Origin: Lachnospira hominis (ex Liu et al. 2021)
Lineage (GTDB): Bacteria > Bacillota > Clostridia > Lachnospirales > Lachnospiraceae
Assembly (NCBI RefSeq): GCF_014287955.1
Contig: NZ_JACOPD010000006.1
Span: forward strand, 169,588-233,587
Direction of reading: 5' to 3'
Length of the DNA: 64,000 bases
Part shown: piece after piece, positions 45,680 to 54,153 of the stretch
How the letters are laid out: every line of letters begins with the position of its first letter
Numbering within the stretch: position 1 is the stretch's first letter
Program-made: the position numbers and the translations under genes
The notes under the pieces: model-generated
Database searches by the model: none
Seen by the model: only the letters and a program-made list of their open reading frames with translations
What the model was told of the DNA's origin: nothing

Positions 45680-46573
45680 ATGGATAACAATAATCAGGCA
45701 GCTTTTATGGGGGCATTAAACAGCCTTAAAGAATATGCAAAAGTTAATGGTAATATAGTTACAAAGCAGGATGTTGAGAGTTATTTTAAAGACCTTGGAC
45801 TTGATGATTCAAAGTATCAGATGATAACAGGTTATCTTCTTGCCAATGATATTACAGTCAAGGGTGAGAACGGTGTTGACAATGAATTCCTTAACATGCT
45901 TGAGAAATCTGCTGTAAAGCAGACAGAAGAGCTTGAAGAGGAAGTCGCAGAAGAGACGGTATTTGTCACAGATGAAGATTATGAAAAAGATGAAAAATAT
46001 ATACAGATGTATATGGAAGATTTAAAAGATGTAGAGGAATTGTCTGATACAGGAAGAGCATTTCTGCTTATGAATATTGTCGAAGATAATGATAAAGAAT
46101 CATTAAGCCTGCTGTCACAGTCATTTCTAAAAAAAATAGTAGGGTGGATTGAGCCTTTCAGAAGAAAAGGAGTGCTTGCAAGTGATTTAATACAGGAGGC
46201 CAACCTTGCGATGATGGCTTATATAGGTGAAAAGCATTTCCTTAATAATTATGAGTGGAAGGATAAGATAAAAGAAGGAAATACACAGGATTTGATAAAC
46301 GTTCTGGAAGAAATTGAAAAAGAAGTAAAGTCAGAAATAGAAGGAAGTTTACGCATGATGATTGATGAGCAGAATATGTCCAACAAAGCTGCGGCAAAAG
46401 TCCTTGGAAAAGTAAATCTTGTAAATGACTGGGCAAAAAGGCTTAAAGAAGAACTTGAAAGAAAACCTACAGTTGATGAACTTGCTGAAAAAATGGGAAT
46501 ATCAAAAGAGAATGTAATGGAAGCGATAAGACTTTCGGCAGAAAATATTGAAGATATTGATATAAGAGCATAA
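45680..46573 (+). CDS. Sigma-70-like protein lacking region 4
   Basis: 297 residues. Collinear with housekeeping sigma factors: region 1.1-like (about 8-73), region 1.2-like (about 98-131, EKYIQMYMEDLKDVEELS), regions 2.1-2.2 (about 138-182, with SDLIQEANLAMMAYI matching the core-binding DLIxEGNxGLMxAV helix) and region 3.0-3.1 (about 231-287, KPTVDELAEKMGISKENV). The aromatic -10-melting segment of 2.3-2.4 is replaced by EIEKEVKSEIEGSLRMMI, and regions 3.2 and 4 are absent: the protein ends at IDIRA. It may bind core polymerase without recognising promoters normally. A 6S RNA gene follows. The function is unknown. Confidence 0.8.
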   Translation: MDNNNQAAFMGALNSLKEYAKVNGNIVTKQDVESYFKDLGLDDSKYQMITGYLLANDITVKGENGVDNEFLNMLEKSAVKQTEELEEEVAEETVFVTDEDYEKDEKYIQMYMEDLKDVEELSDTGRAFLLMNIVEDNDKESLSLLSQSFLKKIVGWIEPFRRKGVLASDLIQEANLAMMAYIGEKHFLNNYEWKDKIKEGNTQDLINVLEEIEKEVKSEIEGSLRMMIDEQNMSNKAAAKVLGKVNLVNDWAKRLKEELERKPTVDELAEKMGISKENVMEAIRLSAENIEDIDIRA

Positions 46574-46596
46574 TTTTAATTTTTTTGCATACCATA

Positions 46597-46625
46597 TTGT
46601 ATGAGCAGCAGATGTATGATATAAT
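46597..46625 (+). promoter_or_regulatory. Promoter upstream of the 6S RNA
   Basis: TTGTAT (46597-46602), 17-bp spacer, TATAAT (46620-46625). It starts transcription near 46632, about 70 nt before the conserved 6S body, implying a processed or longer precursor. Confidence 0.7.
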
Positions 46626-46701
46626 AAGCGAAAAGAAAGCCATGACAGGTCAGACTGTTTATGGTGAACGTAAACGATTAATCGTATTTTAATTTAATAT
46701 T

Positions 46702-46884
46702 TATATTCCTGGGATGTTCGACAGCCTGTCATATTTTGATCCTACATTTTTTCGTCGGGATTCCTATATTTTCATGCTAATGTCAAGCCTCCTTTGTCAG
46801 TGGAAGGCAGCGGTATGTGTGCGGTAACCCACCTGGCTTTGGCTAGGAGTCGAAAAAGATGGGAACGGCATTTTGGGAATTATA
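46702..46884 (+). ncRNA. ssrS: 6S RNA (SsrS), regulator of RNA polymerase
   Basis: The 5' strand TTCCTGGGATGTT (46706-46718) followed by CG pairs with GGCATTTTGGGAA (46867-46879), thirteen continuous pairs counting G-U. Both strands resemble the E. coli 6S ends (GAGATGTTCGC and GCGGCATCTCGGAG). CCTACATTTTTTCG (46743-46756) can pair with CGAAAAAGATGGG on the opposite side, and the interior has GTCAAGCCTCC and GGTAACCCACC. The overall shape is a long rod with a central bulge mimicking open promoter DNA. 6S RNA binds sigma-70 holoenzyme in stationary phase. Ends are approximate. Confidence 0.85.
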
Positions 46885-46922
46885 AGAGCTGTATGGGAGT
46901 AACCATCCAGCTCTTTTCTTTT
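46884..46922 (+). terminator. Terminator of the 6S RNA transcript
   Basis: AAGAGCTG (46884-46891) and CAGCTCTT (46908-46915), with an inner ATGG/CCAT helix, then TTCTTTT. Confidence 0.75.
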
Positions 46923-47033
46923 GCCTGACAGCTGCAAAGCCAATGCCATCACCGGATAACGGCATTTGTACGATGACTTTGCCACTTGGGTTCTAATAAG
47001 AAATTCTTCCGAATATACTAAATATTATCAGGC
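46923..47033 (+). other. Nested structured element between 6S RNA and SpoIID-type gene
   Basis: Three nested helices: GCCTGA/TCAGGC (46923-46928, 47028-47033), GCAAAG/CTTTGC (46934-46939, 46977-46982) and AATGCC/GGCATT (46942-46947, 46961-46966). No known RNA class is recognised. It repeats the 10-mer AACGGCATTT found in the 3' closing strand of the 6S RNA. Confidence 0.45.
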
Positions 47034-47069
47034 ATGTACTTGTGTGCCATTGAAGGGAGAAATCTTCAC

Positions 47070-49256
47070 ATGAAAACACGCTATGCTAAAAGAAGAAAAA
47101 AGTTAAAAATAATGGTGTTTATTGTTCTTGTATCAATTGGAATCCTTTTTGCATTATTTGTTAAAAAAAATAAAAGTGAACATGAAGGCATTAATATGGC
47201 ACAGGCATGTAAAGTGATAGCGTATGCCTGCGGATACAAGCCGTCGGACGGTCATGGTAATTACTGGTATGATGAATATATTGATTATGTGCGTGAAAAG
47301 CAGATATTTACAGACTTTAAAGCCAAGGATGCTTTTACACGGAAATATGCAAAAGAATTATTTTCATATTGCGGTGTGAATTTTACGGAAGAACTGTATT
47401 CATACGATACATTTTCAAATGAGCAGTTTTCACAATTGATTTATGAGTTGAAAGATTTTTTCAGTAGTGGAGATAATTTATCATGGATGGAAGCAGCGGT
47501 AGTTGCAACTCCTGACATGGACAGTCAGCTGTCAGGATGGAGTGTGTGCACAGACAAAGGAATTTATTCATTTAAAGGTCTGAAGCTTTCAGGTAAAGTT
47601 GATAAAAATTGTGTGTTCCTTACATGTGGCAGTGAAATTCTTATGTTTGTAAAAGAAACAGGAACAGAAGTGATATATAAAAATGTATGGATTTATAAAA
47701 TTGAGAATAACAAAATGTATATTGATTTGTATGGTATAAAACGTAAGTTTCAGGTAGGAAATATTGAAAATATAGGAAGTGCCCTGGCAGATGTTTCACT
47801 TGAAAACAAAAAGATTGATGCAATTAATCTGAAAAAGGATACAATATCCGGAAAAGTACTGTCTGTAAGTGATGAATACATAGAAATTACAGGATATGGA
47901 AAAGTTTTTGTTGATAATAATTTTGTGAGATACAATCTTACTGATTATTCCGCAGACAGAGATGTAAATAATATTGTTATAGGTTATGATTTGCAGGATT
48001 TCATTGTGGCCGGAGGAAAAATCTGTGGTGCATTTTTATCTAAAGGATTTTCTCCGGGAAATATAAGAGTTCTGCTTAAAACTACAGGATATGCTGATAT
48101 ATTTCATAATAAAGTTTCAGTTACTTCTGACAATGGGTATAAGGTGTGCTTTGATGAAAAAGAAATACATGTTGATGCGGGAAATATATCTGAATTTGAT
48201 ATTTCAGATTCAAAATTTGACAATGGCAGAATAGAGATAAAACCCGATACGGCAGATGGAAAGATAAAAGTGACAAATATTTCACGAAGTCAGGGGAATC
48301 CTGAATATTATGGCATTATAGAACTGTCTTTATGGGATGAAGGAATAGTTATAATAAATGAGACAGATATTGAACAGTATCTTAAAACTGTTGTACCAAG
48401 TGAAATGCCTGTAAGTTTTGGTGTTGAAGCGTTAAAAGTGCAGGCAGTGTGTGCGAGAAGTTATGCGTATAAACATCTTACCAATGTAGGTTATGCATTA
48501 TATGGTGCACATGTTGACGACAGCACACAGTTTCAGGTTTACAATAATAATTTGGAATTTGATGCATCAAATCAGGCAATTCTTGCGACAAAAGGCGAGA
48601 TGTTAAGATATGGTGATGATGTTGTTCAGGCATATTATTATTCGACATCGTGCGGCAGTGGCACAGATGTGACATTGTGGGGCTCATCAAAGGAAAGTTA
48701 TCCGTATTATGAAAGCCGTGATATAGGAAGCAGTGAAAGAAATATTAATTATATGGATGAAGAATCCTTTGCTTCGTTTATAAAACAGAAGTATGACAGT
48801 GATTATGACAGCACATGTAATTATTACAGGTGGAAAATGACTGTGAGTGACAAAGATTTGAGCAGCTCGTTTGATTCAAAGATATCAGATGTGGGGATTA
48901 TACAGAATATATATGTCAGGAAAAGAGTATCAGGTGGAGCTGCCGTAAGCGTTGTTGTTGAAGGTGATAAGAATACAGTTACGCTTGACAGTGAATCACT
49001 TATAAGGCAGGCATTTGGAAATGCTGCAGTGACGCTTGAGACAAATGGCGGAACTGTCAATACACCATATCTTCCAAGTACATTCTGTATATTTGAAAGC
49101 CAGGAAAGAGATGGTGAAAAATATTTTGTGATTACGGGAGGCGGTTTCGGACATGGCATAGGCATGAGCCAGAATGCCGTAAATGCCATGACAAAACGAG
49201 GTATGAGTTACAAAGATATATTAGAGTTCTTCTATCCAGGAACCAAAGTCGCCTGA
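47070..49256 (+). CDS. SpoIID/LytB-domain cell-wall protein
   Basis: 728 residues from ATG 47070, which has AAGGGAG 11 bp upstream; an ATG 12 codons earlier has none. One N-terminal membrane anchor (about 14-32), then a long extracytoplasmic region. Residues about 420-725 are the SpoIID/LytB domain: VINETDIEQYLKTVVPSEMP, VQAVCARSYAYKHL and the C-terminal GGGFGHGIGMSQNAV. SpoIID is a lytic transglycosylase on denuded glycan. At 728 residues this is about twice SpoIID, so it is a larger family member rather than SpoIID itself. Confidence 0.9.
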   Translation: MKTRYAKRRKKLKIMVFIVLVSIGILFALFVKKNKSEHEGINMAQACKVIAYACGYKPSDGHGNYWYDEYIDYVREKQIFTDFKAKDAFTRKYAKELFSYCGVNFTEELYSYDTFSNEQFSQLIYELKDFFSSGDNLSWMEAAVVATPDMDSQLSGWSVCTDKGIYSFKGLKLSGKVDKNCVFLTCGSEILMFVKETGTEVIYKNVWIYKIENNKMYIDLYGIKRKFQVGNIENIGSALADVSLENKKIDAINLKKDTISGKVLSVSDEYIEITGYGKVFVDNNFVRYNLTDYSADRDVNNIVIGYDLQDFIVAGGKICGAFLSKGFSPGNIRVLLKTTGYADIFHNKVSVTSDNGYKVCFDEKEIHVDAGNISEFDISDSKFDNGRIEIKPDTADGKIKVTNISRSQGNPEYYGIIELSLWDEGIVIINETDIEQYLKTVVPSEMPVSFGVEALKVQAVCARSYAYKHLTNVGYALYGAHVDDSTQFQVYNNNLEFDASNQAILATKGEMLRYGDDVVQAYYYSTSCGSGTDVTLWGSSKESYPYYESRDIGSSERNINYMDEESFASFIKQKYDSDYDSTCNYYRWKMTVSDKDLSSSFDSKISDVGIIQNIYVRKRVSGGAAVSVVVEGDKNTVTLDSESLIRQAFGNAAVTLETNGGTVNTPYLPSTFCIFESQERDGEKYFVITGGGFGHGIGMSQNAVNAMTKRGMSYKDILEFFYPGTKVA

Positions 49257-50066
49257 ACGCTTTTTTGTAAGAAACATATTAAGTTCAGCACCCAAGAAAA
49301 CAATTATCATACAGAAATACATCCACATAAGGGCAAAAACCAGTGTTGAAAGACTTCCGTACATAAGAGAAAAATTAGGTGAATGGTTTACATAAACTGA
49401 GTAAAAATATGAAAACAGAAACCATCCTGTTGCGGCAAATACAGCACCGGGAAGCTCATTGAAAAAAGTTGTCTTTCTGTTGGGAACATATTTATACATG
49501 CATAAAAATATAACCATTAATACACAAGGGAAAAGCAATGTCCTGTTGTGCAGTATGGCGGTAAATGTATTTGCAACTTTAGGAAGAAATAATCCGATTA
49601 TCGAAACAAATTTGTCACCGAAAACCATAAGTACAAGCGTAAGAAGTATGCTTAATAAAAATATAAGAGTGTAAACAGTTGAGATGATTCTTGAAATAAA
49701 CCAGTTGCGGTGTCTGTTTGAACCGTATATTGAATTAAGGCATTGCATTATTGAGAGAAATCCCTTTCCGGCTGACCATAAAACAACGACAGCCGTAATA
49801 GAGACTATTGCAATGCTCGAATTATTGTATACATCGTTGATGATAGTTTCAAAGACAGGTTCTATCTGCGGTGGGGCAACAGCACGCAGTACCTCTATTA
49901 TCGTATCAGGTGTAACCGGAAGGTAATGTATAAGGCTCATAAGTATTATCAAAGCCGGAAAAAATGATAACAGCATATAAAAACATGACTGTGCCGCATA
50001 GCTTGTTATGGAGTCTTTTGATAATTTGGATGCTATCTGTTTGATTGTTATAATAATAGTATTCAT
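49221..50066 (-). CDS. YihY/BrkB-family membrane protein
   Basis: 281 residues, six hydrophobic segments, with family motifs SKDSITSYAAQSCFYMLLSFFPALI near the N-terminus and MYGSLSTLVFALMWMYFCMIIVFLGAELN near the C-terminus (each cited in part). The start at 50066 has GGAG 6 bp upstream; 49 in-frame codons before it show no homology. Function is not established; the old ribonuclease BN label is not supported. Its 3' end overlaps the convergent SpoIID-type gene by 36 bp. Confidence 0.9.
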   Translation of the reverse strand: MNTIIITIKQIASKLSKDSITSYAAQSCFYMLLSFFPALIILMSLIHYLPVTPDTIIEVLRAVAPPQIEPVFETIINDVYNNSSIAIVSITAVVVLWSAGKGFLSIMQCLNSIYGSNRHRNWFISRIISTVYTLIFLLSILLTLVLMVFGDKFVSIIGLFLPKVANTFTAILHNRTLLFPCVLMVIFLCMYKYVPNRKTTFFNELPGAVFAATGWFLFSYFYSVYVNHSPNFSLMYGSLSTLVFALMWMYFCMIIVFLGAELNMFLTKKRSGDFGSWIEEL

Positions 50067-50261
50067 TAAATCTCCATTTCTAAATAAATAATCATGAAAA
50101 TAAGTATATATCATCAGAAGAATTTTTTCAATCTGCTTGTACTTGCAATAAGTTTTATTTTTGGTTACAATATAAGTTGCGTTTTTATATTGTATGAAGA
50201 TGTATGTATACATATGTGCAGCAATATAAAGATTTATATCAAATTAAAACGGAGCCGCAGT

Positions 50262-51041
50262 ATGGGAATAAATGTAAAACTTCAGGTGTTTGAAGGGCCG
50301 CTTGACCTGCTTTTACATCTGATTGATAAAAATAAAGTGAATATTTATGATATTCCGATTGCAATGATAACAGAGCAGTACATGGAATATGTCAATCAGA
50401 TGGACAAAGAAGACCTTAATGTTGTCAGTGAATTCCTTGTGATGGCTGCGACACTGCTTGACATAAAATCAAGAATGCTTCTTCCAAAAGAAGTTAATGA
50501 AGAAGGAGAAGAGGAAGATCCAAGAGCAGAGCTTGTTGAAAAACTTCTTGAATATAAGCTTTTTAAATATATGTCGTATGAATTAAAAGACAGGCAGATG
50601 GATGCAGAAAAGTCATTTTACAAACGTCCGACAGTTCCGAAAGAAGTTGAGGCTTACAGACCACCTGTTGATTTGAATGAGCTTATTGGTGATACGACGC
50701 TTGCAAAATTAAATGCAATTTTTCAGGATGTACTAAAACGTCAGGAAGAAAAGGTTGACCCTATAAGAAGCAAGTTTGGCAAGATTGAAAAAGAAGAAGT
50801 CAGCATGTCGGAAAAGCTTGTTCAGGTTCAGGATTTTTTAAGGACAAACAAAAAGTTTTCATTCAGGGAAATGCTTTCAAAGAATTCTTCAAAAGTTTCT
50901 GTTATAGTTACATTTCTTGTAATGCTTGAACTTATAAAGACTGGTTTTGTAGAAGTACATCAGGAGAGTACATTTGGAGACATTGATATTAATGTTGTAA
51001 AAGACCCGGAACTGATAGATGAGATAATAGTTGAAGAATAG
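50262..51041 (+). CDS. scpA: Segregation and condensation protein A
   Basis: 259 residues. The kleisin start VKLQVFEGPLDLLLHLIDKNKVNIYDIP is diagnostic; the ATG at 50262 just before it has GGAG 5 bp upstream. The central KSRMLLPK and the C-terminal winged helix (about 175-255) are present. It bridges the SMC heads with ScpB in chromosome condensation. scpB starts 14 bp downstream. Confidence 0.95.
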   Translation: MGINVKLQVFEGPLDLLLHLIDKNKVNIYDIPIAMITEQYMEYVNQMDKEDLNVVSEFLVMAATLLDIKSRMLLPKEVNEEGEEEDPRAELVEKLLEYKLFKYMSYELKDRQMDAEKSFYKRPTVPKEVEAYRPPVDLNELIGDTTLAKLNAIFQDVLKRQEEKVDPIRSKFGKIEKEEVSMSEKLVQVQDFLRTNKKFSFREMLSKNSSKVSVIVTFLVMLELIKTGFVEVHQESTFGDIDINVVKDPELIDEIIVEE

Positions 51042-51055
51042 AGGAATTGGTTTAA

Positions 51056-51673
51056 ATGGATTTGGATAGAATAGAAGCTGTTATAGAAGCAGTGTTATTT
51101 ACGATGGGCGATTCGGTTGAGGTTGAAAAACTTGCTGCTGCCATAGAGCATGATGTTGATACAACAAGAAAAATAGTACATAATATGATGGATAGATATG
51201 AGGCCGCAAACAGGGGAATAAGAATAATTGAACTTGAAAATGCATTCCAGCTTTGTACAAAGACAGAATATTATGATGAACTTATAAAAGTTGCAAGTCA
51301 GCCAAGAAAATATGTCCTTACGGATGTTTTGCTTGAAACACTTTCAATTATAGCTTATAAACAGCCAATAACGAAACTTGAGATTGAAAAAATCAGAGGC
51401 GTAAGCTGCGACCATGCCGTAAATAAGCTTGTAGAATATGGGCTTGCAAAGGAACTTGGACGTCTTGACGCTCCAGGAAGACCAATGCTTTTCGGTACTA
51501 CAGAGGATTTTTTACGAAGCTTTGGTGTTCAGTCAATAGACGAACTTCCTGTAATCAGCGAAGATCTTGTTGAAAAGTTCAAGGATGAGGCACAGATGGA
51601 ACTTGAAGCACAGCAGCGTGATTTGGAAAGCGGTAATTCAGATGATGATAACCAGCTTACACTGGATATATAA
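51056..51673 (+). CDS. scpB: Segregation and condensation protein B
   Basis: 205 residues. Two winged helices: an N-terminal one (IEAVIEAVLFTMGDSVEVEKLA) and a second with LSIIAYKQPITKLEIEKIRGV, the ScpB signature, then LGRLDAPGRPMLFGTT. It dimerises and binds ScpA at SMC. The tail (about 185-205) is acidic and disordered. Operon with scpA. Confidence 0.95.
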   Translation: MDLDRIEAVIEAVLFTMGDSVEVEKLAAAIEHDVDTTRKIVHNMMDRYEAANRGIRIIELENAFQLCTKTEYYDELIKVASQPRKYVLTDVLLETLSIIAYKQPITKLEIEKIRGVSCDHAVNKLVEYGLAKELGRLDAPGRPMLFGTTEDFLRSFGVQSIDELPVISEDLVEKFKDEAQMELEAQQRDLESGNSDDDNQLTLDI

Positions 51674-51714
51674 ATTATTCTTTTAGCCATTCAGGCAGAA
51701 ACGGAGGCAGTACA

Positions 51715-53136
51715 ATGGAAAGAAAGAATGCATGGGAAAAGTATGATGAATCAGGGAAGAAAGATGTTTTTGGATTTTCTGAAAAATACAGGAAATTCAT
51801 TTCTTCCTGCAAAACTGAACGCGAATGTGTAAAGGAGTCTGTAGAGCTTGCAAAGGCAGCGGGATATAAAGACCTTTATGAAGTTATAAAAAATAACGAG
51901 ACACTTTCAGCAGGTGATAAAGTATATGCCGTTAATATGAATAAAGCTATAGTTCTTTTTTCAATAGGAAAAAAGCCTATGGAAGAAGGACTTAACATTC
52001 TTGGAGCACATATTGATTCACCGCGTCTTGATATAAAACAGAATCCGTTATATGAAGACAATGGTCTTGTTTTAATGGATACACATTATTACGGAGGCAT
52101 TAAGAAGTACCAATGGGTAGCACTTCCACTTGCACTTCATGGTGTTGTTGCATTAAAAGACGGAACAAGTGTTGAAGTTTGTATAGGTGAAAAAGAAGAT
52201 GATCCTGTGGTGGGAGTTTCAGACCTTCTTATACATCTTGCATCTGAGCAGATGACAAAAAAGGCAGATAAAGTAGTTGAGGGTGAGGATTTAAATGTCC
52301 TTGTTGGAAGCATGCCGGCAGTTAAGAAAACAGATGATTCTGACAGTGAAAACAATCAGGATGTTAAGGAAGAAAAGGAAAGAGTTAAGGCAAATATACT
52401 TTCACTTCTGAAAGAAAAATATGGAATAGAGGAAGAAGATTTTCTTTCAGCAGAGCTTTGCGTAGTTCCGGCAGGTCCGGCGAGAGATTACGGCTTTGAT
52501 AAGAGCATGATAATGGGTTATGGACATGATGACAAAGTGTGTGCATATCCTTCACTTATAGCACAGCTTGAATCGGTAAAACCTGAAAAGACAAGTGTAT
52601 GCATTCTTGTAGATAAAGAAGAAATAGGAAGTGTCGGTGCGACTGGCATGCATTCAAGATTTTTTGAAAATATGGTTGCAGAAGTGATGGATAGATGCGG
52701 ACAGTATTCCGAACTGAAATTAAGACGTACACTCACTAATTCATGCATGCTTTCATCAGATGTAAATTCTGCATTTGACCCGAATTATGCCAATGTAAAT
52801 GAAAAGAAGAACACAGCATATTTCGGAAAAGGCGTAGTATTTATGAAGTATACAGGCTCAAGAGGCAAGAGTGGTTCAAATGATGCCAGTGCAGAATATA
52901 TTGGTAAATTAAGAAAAATAATGGATGATAACAATGTTTCTTTTCAGACAGCCGAACTTGGCAGGGTTGACCTTGGCGGCGGCGGAACGATAGCTTATAT
53001 ACTTGCTAATTACGGAATGAATGTTATTGATTCAGGTGTCGGTGTGCAGAATATGCACGCACCATACGAAGTTATAAGCAAGGTTGACCTTTATGAGGCA
53101 TATAAGAGCTACAAAGCATTTTTAAAGGACGCTTAA
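51715..53136 (+). CDS. M18-family aminopeptidase
   Basis: 473 residues. Dinuclear zinc aminopeptidase acting on N-terminal acidic or neutral residues. Motifs: LGAHIDSPRLD with zinc-binding His/Asp, GHDDKVCAYPSL with bridging Asp, DKEEIGSVGATG with the catalytic Glu pair, and VGVQNMHAPYEV with the last His. A charged insert (about 205-225) lies in the dimerisation/PDZ-like part. ACGGAGG precedes the ATG by 8 bp. Cytoplasmic, likely in peptide turnover. Confidence 0.94.
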   Translation: MERKNAWEKYDESGKKDVFGFSEKYRKFISSCKTERECVKESVELAKAAGYKDLYEVIKNNETLSAGDKVYAVNMNKAIVLFSIGKKPMEEGLNILGAHIDSPRLDIKQNPLYEDNGLVLMDTHYYGGIKKYQWVALPLALHGVVALKDGTSVEVCIGEKEDDPVVGVSDLLIHLASEQMTKKADKVVEGEDLNVLVGSMPAVKKTDDSDSENNQDVKEEKERVKANILSLLKEKYGIEEEDFLSAELCVVPAGPARDYGFDKSMIMGYGHDDKVCAYPSLIAQLESVKPEKTSVCILVDKEEIGSVGATGMHSRFFENMVAEVMDRCGQYSELKLRRTLTNSCMLSSDVNSAFDPNYANVNEKKNTAYFGKGVVFMKYTGSRGKSGSNDASAEYIGKLRKIMDDNNVSFQTAELGRVDLGGGGTIAYILANYGMNVIDSGVGVQNMHAPYEVISKVDLYEAYKSYKAFLKDA

Positions 53137-53190
53137 AGTAATAATGGTGAGAGACTTTTTTCTGAAAATTGATTGGAATTGGAGATAAAT

Positions 53191-54153
53191 ATGAAGTGGA
53201 ACAGATATACGATTAAGACAACAACTGAGGCAGTTGACCTCATAAGCTGCATGCTTGCAGAGCTTGGCATTGAAGGAATAGAAATTCAGGATAATGTACA
53301 GCTTACACAGGAAGAAGCAAAAACGATGTTTGTAGATTTCATTCCTGAACTTCCGCCGGATGACGGAACGGCAAAGGTTAATTTTTATATAGACGCCGAT
53401 GAGGATGATAATACAATACTTGGAAAGGTTGAAGAAGGCCTTGAAGAGTTAAGAACTTTTGTAAATGTTGGTGATGCAACCGTAACAGAAAGCCAGACAG
53501 AAGATAAAGACTGGATAAACAACTGGAAACAGTACTGGCATACATTTACAATAGGAGACCTTTATATAAAGCCTACATGGGAACCTGTGACAGACGAGAT
53601 GAAAGGACATCAGGTGCTTTCAATCGACCCGGGTACAGCGTTCGGAACAGGTTCACATGAGACAACAAGAATGGTAATATTACAGCTTCAGAAATATATA
53701 AAAGGTGGCGAGGAAGTCCTTGATGTAGGATGCGGAAGTGGTATTTTATCTGTTGTGGCATTAAAATACGGTGCAAATCATGCACTTGGAACAGACCTTG
53801 ACCCTAATGCAATTATTGCTTCGGAAGAAAATGCACAGCAAAATGATATTGCACCGGAAAAGCTTGAAGTTATAGAGGGCAATATTATTGACGACAAGGC
53901 AGTGCAGGACAGATGCGGATATGAGTGTTATGATGTAGTATGTGCCAATATTCTTGCAGATGTGCTTGAACCTTTATCAGCAGAGATTACACAGCATATG
54001 AAGCCGGGAGCTTATTTTATAACATCAGGAATTATTGATACAAAAGAGCAGGAAGTGGCAGAGTGTTTCAAAAAGAATCCTGAGCTTGAGATAGTTGAGA
54101 TAAATCACGACGGTGAGTGGGTTAATATAACAGCAAGGAAAAGAGGTATATAA
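53191..54153 (+). CDS. prmA: Ribosomal protein L11 methyltransferase
   Basis: 320 residues from ATG 53191 with GGAG upstream (an earlier in-frame TTG is rejected). N-terminal L11-recognition domain, linker with KDWINNWKQYW, then a SAM-binding domain: DPGTAFGTGSHETTR, VLDVGCGSGILS, and ANILADVLEPL, which are PrmA hallmarks. It trimethylates amino groups of L11. rsmE follows with TAATG overlap, a widespread prmA-rsmE arrangement. Confidence 0.96.
   Translation: MKWNRYTIKTTTEAVDLISCMLAELGIEGIEIQDNVQLTQEEAKTMFVDFIPELPPDDGTAKVNFYIDADEDDNTILGKVEEGLEELRTFVNVGDATVTESQTEDKDWINNWKQYWHTFTIGDLYIKPTWEPVTDEMKGHQVLSIDPGTAFGTGSHETTRMVILQLQKYIKGGEEVLDVGCGSGILSVVALKYGANHALGTDLDPNAIIASEENAQQNDIAPEKLEVIEGNIIDDKAVQDRCGYECYDVVCANILADVLEPLSAEITQHMKPGAYFITSGIIDTKEQEVAECFKKNPELEIVEINHDGEWVNITARKRGI

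Noticed and set aside
46702..46884. 6S region as RNase P RNA, SRP RNA or tmRNA
   Set aside because: GAGGAAAGTCC-type RNase P motifs, the GGAAGCAGC SRP loop in its context, and tRNA-like ends are absent, whereas the closing stem matches 6S RNA.
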